Below are positions 46,601 to 59,690 of a stretch of DNA of 64,000 bases, piece after piece. The notes beneath the pieces are model-generated. The model ran no database searches. It was not told the origin of the DNA and saw only the letters and a program-made list of their open reading frames with translations. Location: assembly GCF_028769735.1 (NCBI RefSeq), contig NC_088170.1, forward strand, positions 57,941,585 to 58,005,584, read 5' to 3'. Position 1 is the stretch's first letter; each line of letters begins with the position of its first letter. Origin of the DNA: Zonotrichia leucophrys gambelii (Eukaryota > Chordata > Aves > Passeriformes > Passerellidae). The position numbers and the translations under genes were made by a program.

Positions 46601-49600
46601 AACAAAAAAACCCCAAACAAACAAAAAAAGGAAATTAACAAGCTCAGTGTTTTAGGTAATGGAATACTTAGAATGGTGTTATCTCCTATGTAAGAGTACT
46701 TCTCATGTCTGCATCAAGTGCGCAACTTTCATTTAGATTATAAAATGGATTTTATACACACTGGGACTGTCAGTGACAAAATGCTGCCATGTTTATGAGC
46801 AAGTGGTTAGAATTCTCTCCTTGTAGGTTTGCAGCTACTTCAATCTTCAGAACAGTTCCAATATCCAGATTTGATTTCCAGTGAAATCCAGGACAAAAAC
46901 TAGGAAAGGATCCAGGAAGAGCCCTGTAAACAGCTGACAGAAGAGCAATATATTCCCTGCATGCCAAAAATGTTGGCACTACTATACTTATGCACCCTGT
47001 TAAGGTGCAAGATTATATCCCATAACAAGATCCTTTTCTCATAAAGCTTCTACTATGTAACCACACATCATCTCTGCAAAAGCAAAAAAGAGGTAAATGC
47101 TTAATGGGAAAAAGAAAAGAAAAACAGACAAACAGCTGTTAGGTGAACTAGAAATATCAGAGCTTACTAGGCACAGGCAGGAGCAAAGGGGAAAGATTAT
47201 TTCAGGAAAAAGAAAAAGAACTGTTTATAAAGATTGGTAAACAATCCAAGGAAAAGAGATGAAAAAAAAAATTTCCAGAAGCTACTTAATCAAAGAGCTG
47301 AGATGACATTTAACTGCTGGTAACAAAACCATAGGCAACTGTCTTCTTTGCTTTGTGCTCACCTCTTTCTGTTAGCACGCAAACAGCTATTTCTGTAAAC
47401 TTTTATCTGAAGTCCTGTGCCCCATGAAACCTCTGAACAGTGCAGACCTTGCACACCATAGTAAACTCAGAGTATTTATACTTGCAGCCAGTGCCTTATG
47501 CACAATTGCTCTCACTTCTCTCCAATGGTGGAACGAAGCACACTTGTAAATAAACACAAATGCAGGGGCCAAGCCACAAAAAAGCCTAAACCATAGGATG
47601 TCTATAAAGTTAAATATTCCAACCCTGAGCATTTCCTGTGCCCATTACAATGGAGATCCAGCCACAGCATGTTGCCAGTACCTGTGGCTACCTGTGTTTT
47701 TGAAAACCATGCAATCGAGCACACAAATAAAAACAGATAGGGCTACAGTTTCCAATTTCTGGCTATCATTTACAAGTGGCTAAGAGAATGTGTTGCTAAG
47801 AGAATGTGAAAGCAGAACAAAAAAGAGGACTTTTGGCAAAATCTCAACAGGATAGAGAAGAAAAAAAACCAGCAAAAAGACAAATTCCATGGCTGAGGGA
47901 AGAATTTGGATCATTTTGACAACATACCAAATCGCAAAATTTTGGAATCATTTTATACTTGGGAAACACCTAGCAGAGACTAGTGATCCTTGTTTTACAA
48001 CACCTCCCAGCTGGACTTTTTTTATCCCTTCTAGTACTTTCTGTCCAGAGTCTTCATAGGAAGATTCATTACAAAATTGACAGTGCCAGTAACCATAGAC
48101 ACTGCTTTAGACAAACTGGAAGGAAACCTGTACACACCCACAGTGTGGGTTTGGAATTTAGTTTTAACTATGTGCTGTACTCTAAAAGCTGTCCTATGTC
48201 TAAATGTCTGAACTCAGCTTAGGGTACAGTCTCTTCAAACAGAAGTCAAACTGTTACAAGAAAAGATTTTATACATTTATCTTAATTATATCTTTGATGC
48301 CTTTCCTTCCTGAATAGTTATGTACTGAACCACAGCCTAATCACTCTTCACATAAAAATAACATCTCTCCAGTCTGTTGGTGGTTTTTTTAAGTAAAAAA
48401 AAAAGGTAGTATTCTCATTAATGCTACAGTAGCATCCTATTAAGAAAGGGAAGTATTCTGAAATTGGCTGACCTCCCATAAAAAGACAGAAGAATACAAA
48501 ATTCATCAAATACAAAAGATTAATTTACAACTTGAAAAAATACATTCAGAACTGGAGAAAATCCTGTTAAGAAGAAACAGTCAGCATGAAAACAGTTATA
48601 TAGTAGGCTTTTTCATCCTGGACTGCTACAGCCTTAACCTAAACAGGCAATTGTTTGTGATAAAAGGAATAAAATTAGTGTCTTCCTCTACTTTATTATG
48701 ACTAAATTCAGAGAGGTATTACTATAATCTATTACTGCTTTGATGAAATTTGTACTGGAAAGACAGAACTTCATTTATTTGTTTTACTTCAGTTTCCTTT
48801 GTTAATAAGGTGCTAATATAATTTGTTTTCAGTATTCTGAATTACATATTATAGAAATATTTTTCTTCTTTTTTCAACCAGAAGGAATAAAATGAATAAA
48901 ATGAACAAGCATTCTGTAGCAAACCATCCTCAGAGTACATTGCACTAACTACTTGCTGTGTAAGAAAGTTACTGAAGAAGCTCAAAGATACCTCCTGCAG
49001 CCTTTCATTCTCGGCCATGTATTTTTTGGCTGCTTCAGTAGCATCATTTACTTGTGTTTCCAGAGCTGCATGAGATGCCATCTCTTTTGCCAGCTGAGTG
49101 AGAAGGGTAACAGTACGTCTCAATACACTGGTGAAAAAAGAAGTGAATAGAACTGTAATTTACAGCATAAATAAAAACAACCCAAATCATAAGCAAAAAC
49201 CAAAACCACAAAAATCAAACCAAGCAAAAAATCCAACAAACCAAAACAAGCCCTTTTCTCTCTCAGTACCAGATGTAAAAATAAAACCAGAAGAGGGAAA
49301 CATCCAGGCTCATACATAACAAATAATAGCAACAAGAGAGACAGAAAATATTTTCATCCATTGACATTCTGATTTTTACTTGATACAGAACCTCCCTCAT
49401 CCTAAATACCCACAGCCATTAAGGGGTCAGAGACCTGGTTGCTTAAAGGCTGTTTAAATGCTGTTGTATGACCCAGTATTTTTAACAGGATTGATCTCCA
49501 AACTCAGGAGCCAAACAAGTTATGGTAATGAGTATAGGGAAGAAAGAAAAAAAATCACACAACTTCATAAACAGCCTTGCAAAAATAAAATTAACAGTAT

Positions 49601-52600
49601 GAGCATAATAATCTTCCAAGTACTGTCAACAGAATTAAATCAGAACACGTATGGATGTCAGCACTCAATTCTAAGCTTTGCAAATACCTTGCTTGATTCT
49701 TTGCATCACTATTTTCATTATTCATCTTGAAGTCTTTCAAATGTTGCTGAATCAAGGCAACACAACACTGAATTAAATTAATGCCTATAATGTAAGTATG
49801 CAGCTGCTCTTCAAAGAAATTTGAAAATCTAAGTAATTTACTTTTTCATAACTGGAAGAGTATTAACAGATCTTTTCAAGTTAAGCTTCCTTCCACCCCT
49901 TGCTTTTTCATTGAAAGTTCCTTTTCTTACATTTTTAGGGGGCTAATATAAAAGCCAAGGTCCCTATGTTACTACTTTTCCACAGATTAGCAAATTTACT
50001 ATTGCTTATTAATTTACAAATGCAGGAGTCATTAAAACATCAAAACTAAAAGAGAATCACAGAATCCTGTTAAAAGAGGCTTCCATCTCATGAAAAGCAG
50101 GACAGGTTAAGCAGATTGCTCAGAGGTTTATCCAGTTGAGTTCCTACCATCTTCAGTGATGGGAGATTCCACCATCCTTGAGGGTCCTAGCTCCAGTGCT
50201 TAACTGCTCTTGACAGCAGCAGCACTTTTCTACCACAGGTCGGAACATCTCAGGTTCCTGTTACCTCTTGTCATTCCTTTTTGCATCCACTGAGATGAAC
50301 TGCATCCATCTTTTTTACTACTAGACAGACATAGAAACCAATAGGATTTTCCCTTCAAAGTCTCTTTTGGCTGAAAGCAAAGCTCCTTCATCATCCCCTC
50401 ATTGGTCACCTATTTCAGCCTCCAACTTTCTCTGTACCCCACTGCAGTACTCCAGTATTTTGGGGAATTAAAACTGGACACAGTCCTGCAGCTGCAGCAT
50501 TCCACATGTCATACAGAGCAGAATAACCATTTTCCTTGACCTGCTAACTGCATCCGTGCTATCACAGCTCAATACACGATTGGCTTTCTACCAGGATCCC
50601 CAGGTTTTTTCCTGTAAAACTTCTTCCTACCCACCCATGCAGCCAGTCTCCAGCCTGGATGCTGTATATGATTATCCAATAAAATGTCAGGCTTTGCATT
50701 TGTCTTTGTTGAGCTTCATGAGATTTCTGTCAGCACATTTCTTCAACCGTTCTGGCTCCCTCTGAAAAGCTGCACTGCTCTCCAAGGTGTCAACCACTCT
50801 GAATTGGAAATGTGACCAGTTTGCTGAGGGCACACTCAATCCTATCATCCATGCCATTAATAAAGGCATTAAACAACACTGAGCCCAGTATGGACCCCTG
50901 AGAAGCACCAGCTGAAATTCACATGGTTATTATCCTTTGAGCCCAAAGGTCCAGGGAACTTCTCACCTGCTTTTTTCTTCAGCCTGTATCCCTCCACAGT
51001 TGGGCTATCAGAATACTAAAAGACACTATGTCAAAGGCCTTGCAAAAAGGATATTCTGCTCTTTATCCACACAGCCATTCACCTCACTGCAGAAGGCAAC
51101 AAGGATGTTCAGGCATCATCTTCCCTAAGTAAATCTGTGATGGGTATTCCAAGTCATCGTGTCCTTCGTGTCCCTGAAGATGTCTTTGAGTAAAATTTCC
51201 TTCATAACCTTTCCAGGGAGGCCAGTCTCTAGTTTCTTACATCCTGTTCTCTGTCCTTGAAGACAGGTGCAATGTTTGCCTTTCTGCAGTCACCAGGATT
51301 CTCCCCAGAATTGTGATCTTTCAAACTAAGCCTTACAATGACATTGGCCAACTCCCTCTGCCATCCTAGGAAGCCACAGACTTTTATATGCCCAACTGGC
51401 CTATGCACTCCCTAGCTGCATCTTCCACTACTGAGATGATGTGACATACCCTGCTGACTCTCCTAGAAGGCACCAGTGAGCAGTGGGCTTCTTGAGATTT
51501 TCTTTAGTTTTCAGCCCTTTTTATCCCTCTCTGGTTCAGCATGGGCTAAGAGAGGACCAGGTCAGACTAACAGATGGGTGTCTTTGTCCCACCAAGGGGA
51601 CTGTCTCCAGGGGCTGTGACTCTCCTCTTTTCTGCACAGTTTGCAGATGAGAGGCTCAACTGGCCCCAACACCCCCTCTGACAGGTAATTTTCCTCACCT
51701 GTACCCAATGCTCTGCAATAACTGAACCCCACAATGCTGTTGTCTTGCCAGAAGTGACAAGCTCCCAGCCTCCTCTATTTCCTGAATCTCCATATACCAT
51801 TCTTGTGGAATTCTCCCATTGGCTGATGTGCTAAAATGAACCAAAACTGACCCAAAGAATGAACTAGAGGCATCCAATTACCCATTCACATTAGATGGGG
51901 TCTCAAGTTGTTTGGATGATGGTATAGCAGTACAGGGTAAGGCAAGCCAAGGAACACTTTCTCCTCACTTCTCTGACAGACATTGTCTGTTTCATGGATT
52001 AGCAAACCAGCTACTAAGAAAAGTCCTTTGAGGAAGTGACTACTGGAAGAGTGCTTATTTCTCCTAAATCTTGGTGAAAGGCCAGCAGCTCAAAAAAACC
52101 TCAAGCAAACCTCTTCAAGAGCAGAGTTTTTATACAACATAATCTACTGGGATCACTTGACAAGTTTTCCTCTTTGGAAGCTGAATATAAATAGGATCCT
52201 GAGAGATCAGCTTCCAATTCTTTTGTAGGACACAATCTAGCTATTCCTCCTGGAGCAGAGATTTAAAACATATTTGTGCATATTTACTTAACCTCTCTGT
52301 AGGAAGACAAAGAACTTGATGTATTCCTACCACTATTGAGCAAGGCTACAGCCACATTGTTTTTTCCAAAGCTTTTCTGCTCAAGCTTTCCATTCATTTT
52401 TCCTTAACACTTTTTATGCTGGATGGTCTGCTAAAATAGCCACACATCACTCAAAGGGGAAGAAGTTTGTCATAAGTCTGATTCTGTTGTCCTTCCTGTG
52501 CTCCTCTTGAGTACTGAGGCAATGTCAAGTAGCTCACTGAAGGAACTCCTAAGAGGACCAACACTCGTTGTCCAGCCACCAGAAAAATGTACAAATGGAA

Positions 52601-55600
52601 ATCATCAGACCAACATGTCTGTTTCTGTTTGTTCACATTATCTATGTCCAGTGACTTTGTGTGCTCCCAGCCCAACTGATAAGATCTGCAGGTTGTTGTG
52701 CCTATTGATTCACAGGTAGTCTTGGTTGCTACATGTGGGCAGTACAGAACTGCCCTTTCCCTTATCCTGTTTTAGTAGGTGAACTTAGAAATCCTGAAAG
52801 GGATACCAGACTTAAGAACATAACACCATAATAGGCAAGATGCCACAAAGTGTTTGATCTGAAATACAACTGTTACTTTCCTTGAAAGGTGGAATATTAT
52901 CCTACAGTTCTTAACTTCAAGCTTGGCCTGAAGTGGGTCAGGTCAGGCTCACGCTTTGATTCTTAACACAGCAGGGTGCAATGACACCAGCTTGCCAGAT
53001 AATAACAATATTTAACAGTACTTTAGTTTTTGAGCAGTTTTTTATTCCAGTTTTCCATGTGCAAAACAAAGGGTATAAGTTTAAGGAAGGAAATGAGTGA
53101 GTAACCCCCAAAGAAACTTCTGCAAAATACATGTTTTCTCCAGCACTCAAAACGTTTCTTTCCATGTGTTGCTCACATATCCTTCCAACCTTCAAACAGT
53201 TGCAAGGTATTATTTTCCCTGATCTTACTTGCCTTGTAGCAACCTGGTCACAATTAATTCTTTAATCTCCCGAAATTGTCTTTCTGACCTTTACTTTACA
53301 ATTACTTTGTGCAATAGTTCCTGTAATAAACATACTATGTAAACATTCAAAAATGTTATACTTACAGCCAAAGAAATAAGGAAAAACCTGAGAGGTACAG
53401 GTTTCTTTGCGACCGAAAGAGTTTCATCTGAATATGATCAAAGGCACTGCTGTTGACATTTGCAGCCTTTTCATTCACATGAACAGATGAGTATTTCCTG
53501 ACTTCTCTAACAGCATCTGCAAACAAAAACAGTCTGTTCTTATTCATATCTGTGGGTGTGCATGCATGCTAAACCAGACTTTAGTACTAGAAATATGTAC
53601 TTTGATTTTCTGCTCAGCAAAGAGTAATAGGACAAATAGTGACAGCAATTATGTTATCTATACATTTCAAAGATCGGTCTTGATAAATCATGAAGTGCTC
53701 TAGCACATCCTCAGAAATACAACAAACCATTGCCCAAAATATGCCTGAACAGGTATTTCAAACACTTGTACCCAGCCACGAGGGATTAGGTCAAAGCATC
53801 TCACTCTACAGATGTTACCAAGACCCTATGGTGTCAAAATGTCACTGCTGACAACTGAGCTAAAATTCCCCAGTGGACAAACAGTGAGAAAAGAGAAGAA
53901 TAAGCAAAAAGAAGCAGTATTTTCTCAAGTATTTGCTTTACACGGAGTTTTTTAAAGATATGCATGTGTTTTAGTAATGACAGAAGGGTCTACTTTATAC
54001 TTCAATCATAGAGGGAAAAAATTATTTCTTTCATATCCATTAAAACAGGAAGACTATAGCAACACAGCAGTAGTAACAGTAGCAACTACTAACTGTAAAA
54101 AGATTGGAGAAGGAAAGCTACAACACCGCTTTCATCTGCCTTTCATACATCTTTCATCTTCCTTTCATCCATCACATACTTCTGATAGCACTGCAAAAGG
54201 GCCAGTGCACTGCAAACACCTTTCAAAGGACAAAATAATTAATTAGGACTTACCTCCACATAAACCCCAAACCTAACCCAGTTAAGAGTTCATATTACTA
54301 TCTTTAAACTTAAGGTCACCAGACATTCCTACAACCAATACAGCACCTTAAATCTCCTCCTGCACATCAATAAATTGTCATTTCATGACATGTTCTTGCA
54401 GAATATTTTGGCCAGATGTTATTAAATTGCTGCTGCATTTGTCTAAGCAGGCAAAATCAAAGAAAAGCACAAGTGACTATCATCACTCACGACTGTCTCT
54501 CTCATATGTCTGAGTAATTTGGACATCAAAAAACCCTGAAATGAAGCTTCAAACAATGCCTCAAAGACTAAGAGCAAACAAATGCATGTCCCTGTGCTAT
54601 AGGAAGAGTCTAGGCCTGCAGTAACCTGTCACTTCATGCTACAGGGCAGGCATCTCATCACTGCTTCCCTTTAGCCCTGTTCTCTCTTTCCACAAAAACA
54701 ATGATCATCACCAAGTCAAAAGCAAACTTTGGCCCAAGTTTTCAACAGCAGTTCAACAGAGTAAACCAAATACATTAGTTCTCAATCTTAAGCCATTCAC
54801 TGAAGACCTACTTTTAAGAATAATGCTAAACATAATCTTAAAAAATGAATAAAACAGTCTATTTGAATTTCTAGTACTTTAAATATTAAGAATATAGTCC
54901 TATAGCCTAGCCTGACATAGTTATATATGTTTCCCTCAGTAGAAAATAAAACCATGCATTTTTTCTTTCTATTCCAAGTAGCCTGGAATTAAGTAACACG
55001 TATATTCTAAGGCACTGGAAACACTTATCCATGGAGAACTACTTAATATCCCCAAAACACAGGAGAACTGCTTTCATCACTGAAATACAGGAGATGCCTA
55101 CCTCACAACAGTCAGGACAGACATTAAATTAAATCAGTCAGGCATATGGTAACCATTAAAGCTTTACTCTTACTTCACAGACCTTAGGATCCACCCATAA
55201 CAAATGAAGCCAGAAGCTGTTTTGTATCTGTGCTGAGTAAAAGTTTTCAAACAGCCCAGTGCTTTGATATATTCTGGTCTTCTACTTCAACAGCAACCAA
55301 AAGAAAGAGTGCCATCTGCTGCATGAGGTACAGCTCAGCCAAATTCTGGTGTCAAACAAGTTCATTTACCTGTGTGACAAAGTCTAGGCAGCTGCTTGGT
55401 TTCCCTAAGCTCCATTTTTCCTTCTCATTCACTCAGTATAATACAATTACATTTGGATTCCCAATGTGGATGCAGCATTAGCCCTCTCCTCTTTCATTCC
55501 ACTGTATAATTTTTCAATAAATTAGCTGACTTGCACTAGGCTTGAATCCTTTCCATTAGTTTATTCATATAAACTCAGTGTACCAGGTTTCTTTTACCCA

Positions 55601-58600
55601 TTTGTTAAGAAATTATCTAACACTTACCAAGAAACAAGACGATCAACAAAACTATTATTGTAAGGAACATCTTGTTCCAAAATACTGCCATTTTGCTCCA
55701 TAGAGGAAACATAAAAATCTTCTGCCATCTGTAAAATAGAATTGTGTTATTCAAAAATAATTAAGCACTAAAAGAAGAACATTATAACCCCACAGAAGAG
55801 AGCCTTGTTATTGATAAGGGACTTGTATAATGTCTCTGAACAGTGCTTTAATTGCAATATAATTTAGGTCTATGTTAACTTTTCCAGTAATCTAACTTCT
55901 CTTTTTTTTGTTGTTAATACTTGCAAATTTTTTGCATGATAGCAGATACTCTGCAGATGTGCTTTATTTTAGCTTATACTTTGGCTATCATTACATTGTA
56001 TTCAGTCCTGAATATAACAAGGGATAGGGTAAAGACTGTAAAACCCATTCCATTATTTTTATTTTTTAACCACTAGTACCTCTATTAACTCTGAAGTACA
56101 AGGACTGTGATTACATTCTTACTTGTAATGACAACAAAAAAGACAAGTCTTGTGTTCATATTTTGTTAAGACTTAAAATCTCTTTCCCAGGCATAAATTT
56201 GCTGGCTACAGAAGTGACTTCTGGTGGGGCCAACGGTGGTGTAGACTACTTCCTTTTTTTGAACAATGAGTTGTCTATTTGATATTGCTGCATGAAGGGC
56301 TGTAGCAGAAGTCACACTTGCAGCACAAACAAAGAGCATCTGATGTGCTCAAATGAACACATCAAGGTGATAACAGAGCACCTACTTGTCCTTTGCTGCA
56401 GGTTACAATCAGTGCTACTGCACAAATGAAATAATACCTGGTCATGCCATAGGGATGTAACCACCTGATTATAGGAGGTAAAATTTACTACTTTTGTTAA
56501 GACTATTTATGCTTACCAGAGACCATTCGCCCTCTAACAGTGGTTGCCAACCTACTATTAATTTAAATGAAACTGTAGCATCATCTCCTATAGCTCTTTC
56601 CAGCTCTCCATCAGAAAGCATTAAAATGTTTTTGCATTGTGCATGCAAAAATCTCATTTAAGTCTTCTAGCATAATCTGAATTCTTTATAGCAGACAGCC
56701 ACAGTCTGCATCAAACAAAAAACTTGCTTTGAGCTACAACTCAAACCAAACCAATTCACTAACTCTTTAAACATGCATTTTTTCAAGCTCCATACTGACC
56801 TTCAGTTAAGAAGTGATTCTTTGAGGTATGATCTTAGATAAACTACACTGCCAAGTTATAATCAGGCTAAAAATATGGATCTCTTTACTGGAAAATCTTC
56901 CTGTATTTTCACATTTATTTTCCCTCAACAAGAATTGAGGGATTCACATTTACTAACACTGCTCTTCTTTTTGGTGACAAAAGTCATATAAATATAAAAC
57001 TTCTGTACTATAATACTAGCCACCAGCTTAGTGTACTACACCTCGCAGAACAAATCTGATCTGTCTCTGAATATTGGCACTTTTATACTGTCAATTTACT
57101 TGTTCCCCAGGAACTTATAAACTTGTTAGCAAATTTGAAAAAAAAAAAAATTTAAAAAATGTGCACACACAAGAGAGAGAAGCAATCCATTTGAAAACTG
57201 ACAACCAAGTAAATCAAAACTTCCAAGAACAGCAGTTTCCCACCTGTCAGTAACCACGCATGCCTTACTGCTGACAGAACCAGCTCCCAGGGCACTGAGA
57301 TGTGTCAGGCAGAGCTGCTGCCCCCTGGTACTGTCACAGCAGCTAAATCTGATTTTTAACCCCACAAAATTCCTGCAAGTTTTGTTAAGAAGTTAATTGC
57401 ATATACCCCATAAAGGATAACGTGATTTCACTCTTTCAGAAACCCCTGTTCAGAGGAATAGCTGAATATGCTCCAAACAAGGCACACAAATCTATCCTTT
57501 CCATAGAATTAAAAGCACTGTGTTTAATATTTGAATAAATTTTGGTAAAGCTGCACATTACGAATTTGCTTTTCAGCCACAAACACTGGACTCTGTTTGC
57601 ACCATAAGTGAAACATATTTCAATACTCCCAAAGTATTCTGCTTGTGACATCAGCCTGCAGAAATTCTTGCAGCTAGTTTCCTCACATAAGCCATTAATA
57701 AGCTGATGATTATGACTCCCGTAATACTCCTCTCCTCTTACACAGTTGCACTTTGGCTTAGAGAATAGTAAGAAATACAACAACTCAATAGTCTATGTTG
57801 AAATGCTGAACTCCTTGCAAGCCAACTTGTAAAAAACCAGAGGCTGAATTAGATTTCAGAACAGTTTCCATTTCTCAAGCTGAGGACACATGCCTCATCA
57901 TTGGTATCAGCTGTGGAGGAGCCAGTCATTTTCAAGACTCCTCCACACGTTTAAGTAGTTAAATCCAGACTTTCCACAACAACTCTTGCTCCTTAACAGG
58001 ACAGTAAATGCTACATCATTCTAAATACATCTAAAGATGCAGGAAACAGACACACAACAGTTTTACAGAGCATTGGTGAGACAGCTTTAAAGTTTTGTTC
58101 TGCTTTTCGTTTTGGGGGGGTTGTGGTTTCTTACTTTAAGACTCATTCTTTTGTGGGTTTGGTTCTTCTTGGAAGACTTACTGATATTCTAAAAAGAAAG
58201 GAGAAGTCTGCTTCTCTGCCTCCTGCAGAGAATCTAGCTTTATTTCCTGTAGGGAAATAATATTACCAAATTTGAAGAGCAACTTACAGGAAACAAGATA
58301 ATGCTGTAAGTCAGGCCTCTGCAAACACTAAAGGTAATAAATTAATTTTGTTTCTTCCCCTTACTGTGTGCATTTATTTTACAAGAATTTATTATTTTCT
58401 TAATATTTGTGTTGTGTTCCAGAAGTAGTACTATTTTCTTAATCTATATATGAGTTTTTCTAGAGTTTTACAGAGGTCTTTATTCCAGTAGTCCTGAACC
58501 TTCTGCTTCAAACTCAACTCCAGTTTTTTTAAACAAGTGATCACAAATTTCTTGCAGCCGTTACACACAGCTTGCCGCTTGCTTTGAGTATCTGACGTCT

Positions 58601-59111
58601 TATCTCTTCAACACCCACAACGCCTAGCGTACACCAAAACATAAAACTGCACCTCACAAATCTGACAAACTGCTGAAAAAACCGCACTGTCCTCTCATTA
58701 ATTACTGCCGGATGCCTTTCTCTACGCTGCCTGCTCCCCAGCTCTGGGAGAAGCCAGAACCCACCTGCTGAGCAAAGCCGGGGGCTCCTCCGGGCACCCC
58801 GACCGCTGCCCCCGGGTGAATCAGCACTGCGTAGAAACCGTAAAGCTCCTTAAAGAGCCTTGCGATTCCTGCAGCTCCTGACACTCGAGTCCCAAACATC
58901 ATTCCTTCGGCTTTGTTTACAACTAGTTCAGGATGCAGCAAAGCTCCGTGGTTATGAAAATAAACCCAAATTGGTGAGAAGCGCAAGCTGTGTTGCTCAG
59001 CACACCCAAGTCCTCCTACCTCAGCGGAGAAATGAACGGCAGGCAGAGCACGAGAATTACTCCGATTTCGCCATACAGGAAGGCAGCCACAGCCGTCCAC
59101 TGGAAAGTCAT
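37609..59111 (-). CDS. BCAP29: BCAP29 / BAP29, ER membrane cargo-sorting and chaperone protein (complete)
   Basis: BAP29 pairs with BAP31 in the ER membrane and helps sort or retain membrane cargo. Seven coding exons join to 732 nt (243 residues plus stop; human 241): 59020-59111, 55628-55728, 53366-53516, 48992-49127, 46272-46383, 39004-39104 and 37609-37647. All junctions are GT-AG and in phase. There are three N-terminal membrane segments (about residues 7-27, 44-64 and 103-123). The conserved DAVREVRKYSSVH and MKLFRSQRNLYLSGFSLFLW follow, and then a charged coiled-coil tail. The protein ends EDKKDL, a KKxx ER-retrieval signal (human KKRL). The start MTFQWTAVAAFLYGEIG matches human MTLQWAAVATFLYAEIG. 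A CR1 LINE fragment (about 50.05-51.4 kb) sits in the intron between coding exons 3 and 4. Confidence 0.97.
39004..39104 (-). CDS. BCAP29: BCAP29 coding exon 6
   Basis: 101 nt, acceptor ATCTTACAG, donor GTAGGT. It encodes FHKAKTEGAAVKKQSESLRR then EYDHLMKEFEQLQ, matching human SERLSKEYDQLLKEHSELQ. Confidence 0.96.
46272..46383 (-). CDS. BCAP29: BCAP29 coding exon 5
   Basis: 112 nt, acceptor TTTAATAG, donor GTGAGT. It encodes ALSGKGDSKKKESTDATQEK then LKEEVERLKAELQKTSN, charged coiled coil. It is the least conserved exon of the gene. Confidence 0.95.
46556..46628. repeat. A-rich low-complexity tract
   Basis: Runs of A broken by single C or CC (AAAACAAAAC, CCAACAAAAACC). It lies in the intron just beyond coding exon 5 of BCAP29. 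Confidence 0.85.
47779..47808. repeat. Direct repeat, 14 bp x 2
   Basis: GCTAAGAGAATGTG at 47779-47792 and 47795-47808, in a BCAP29 intron. Confidence 0.85.
48992..49127 (-). CDS. BCAP29: BCAP29 coding exon 4
   Basis: 136 nt, acceptor TTCACCAG, donor GTATCT. It encodes VLRRTVTLLTQLAKEMASHA, ending KKYMAENERLQE: the end of the third helix and the start of the coiled coil. Confidence 0.97.
49171..49250. repeat. A/C-rich low-complexity tract
   Basis: AAAAC and CCAAA words without a fixed period, beginning about 45 bases upstream of BCAP29 coding exon 4 on its transcribed strand. Its T/G-rich complement could serve as an extended polypyrimidine region. Confidence 0.8.
50050..51420 (-). mobile_element. 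CR1-type LINE, degenerate 3' portion
   Basis: CR1 elements are the dominant non-LTR retrotransposons of birds and reptiles. The copy reads on the minus strand. Its 3' end near 50050-50065 shows GATTCTGTGATTCT, the CR1 terminal octamer. Upstream (higher coordinates) a reverse-transcriptase C-terminal fragment can still be read around 50687-50800, with NLMKLNKDKCKA. Other CR1-like pieces are antisense tracts such as ttgctgagggcacactcaat (50820-50839) and tcaaaggccttgcaaa. Many stops and indels show it is long dead. The 5' limit is approximate. Confidence 0.85.
53366..53516 (-). CDS. BCAP29: BCAP29 coding exon 3
   Basis: 151 nt, acceptor TTTGCAG, donor GTAAGT. It encodes DAVREVRKYSSVHVNEKAAN, then a loop and QMKLFRSQRNLYLSGFSLFL, entering the third membrane segment. 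Confidence 0.97.
54129..54170. repeat. CTTTCATC-type imperfect repeat
   Basis: Four copies of TTTCAT with short variable spacers in a BCAP29 intron. Confidence 0.7.
55628..55728 (-). CDS. BCAP29: BCAP29 coding exon 2
   Basis: 101 nt, acceptor TTTTACAG, donor GTAAGT. It encodes WQKIFMFPLWSKMAVFWNKM then FLTIIVLLIVLFL, the second membrane segment. Confidence 0.97.
59020..59111 (-). CDS. BCAP29: BCAP29 coding exon 1
   Basis: 92 nt from the ATG to donor GTAGGA. It encodes MTFQWTAVAAFLYGEIGVIL then VLCLPFISPL, the first membrane segment. A possible acceptor (CTCCGCAG) 12 bases before the ATG suggests a separate non-coding first exon. Confidence 0.96.
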
Positions 59112-59690
59112 CGTCCCGGCGGCCTGCGGAGGAACGGGCGGCTCTGACTTCCCCTCCCGAACGACCCCGGGGACAGGGAGATGGGCACCGGGACAGCCCG
59201 GGGCCGCGCCGGCCTGGCGGGCAGAGCCCCGCGGGTTCCTCCCGCCGCCTCCCGCCCCCCAGCGCTGCCGGCGCCCCCTGTGCGGCCGCGGAGCCCCGGG
59301 GCCGCCTCATTCCCGCTGCCTCCCGCCCGGCCTGCCTCCGAACCTCGTCAGCGCCGGCACCCGGCGGAGCTGATGGCGGCCAGAGGGCGGGAGCGGGGCC
59401 TCACCGGCCGGGGCTACGGAAGCGCGGGCCGGTCTCTCTGCCGGCACAGGGCGGGGCGGCCGGGGAACCGGGGTGTCTGTGCGGACACGGTGCCGCCTCC
59501 GCCCTGCCCGGGGGGTGTGGGCCGGGACGGGGCTGAGTGACACGGCGGGGGCGGCGCGGAGCTGCCGGCGGCCCGGCCGGAGAAAGGTGCGAGCGGGGGA
59601 GGGATGCAGAGTCCGGCCCGGTCCCCCCCAGCGCACAGGCCGCGCTCGGCCCGGCCCGGCCGCCCGGGCACTCGTGCGGTGCCGCACTTC
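59112..59690 (-). promoter_or_regulatory. BCAP29: BCAP29 CpG-island promoter, probable non-coding first exon
   Basis: A CpG-dense block lies directly upstream of the start codon. A minus-strand donor GTGAGG after 59405 and an acceptor before 59123 would define a non-coding exon 1 upstream of 59405 and a 281-bp intron. An ETS-like core (ACGGAAGCGC, 59415-59424) and GC-rich words lie in the proposed exon 1 region. The splice model is inference; the island is seen directly. Confidence 0.7.

Noticed and set aside
58702..59687. Minus-strand frames of 202 and 126 codons over the BCAP29 promoter
   Set aside because: The 202-codon frame runs through BCAP29 coding exon 1 in the wrong frame; the 126-codon frame is GC-rich noise.
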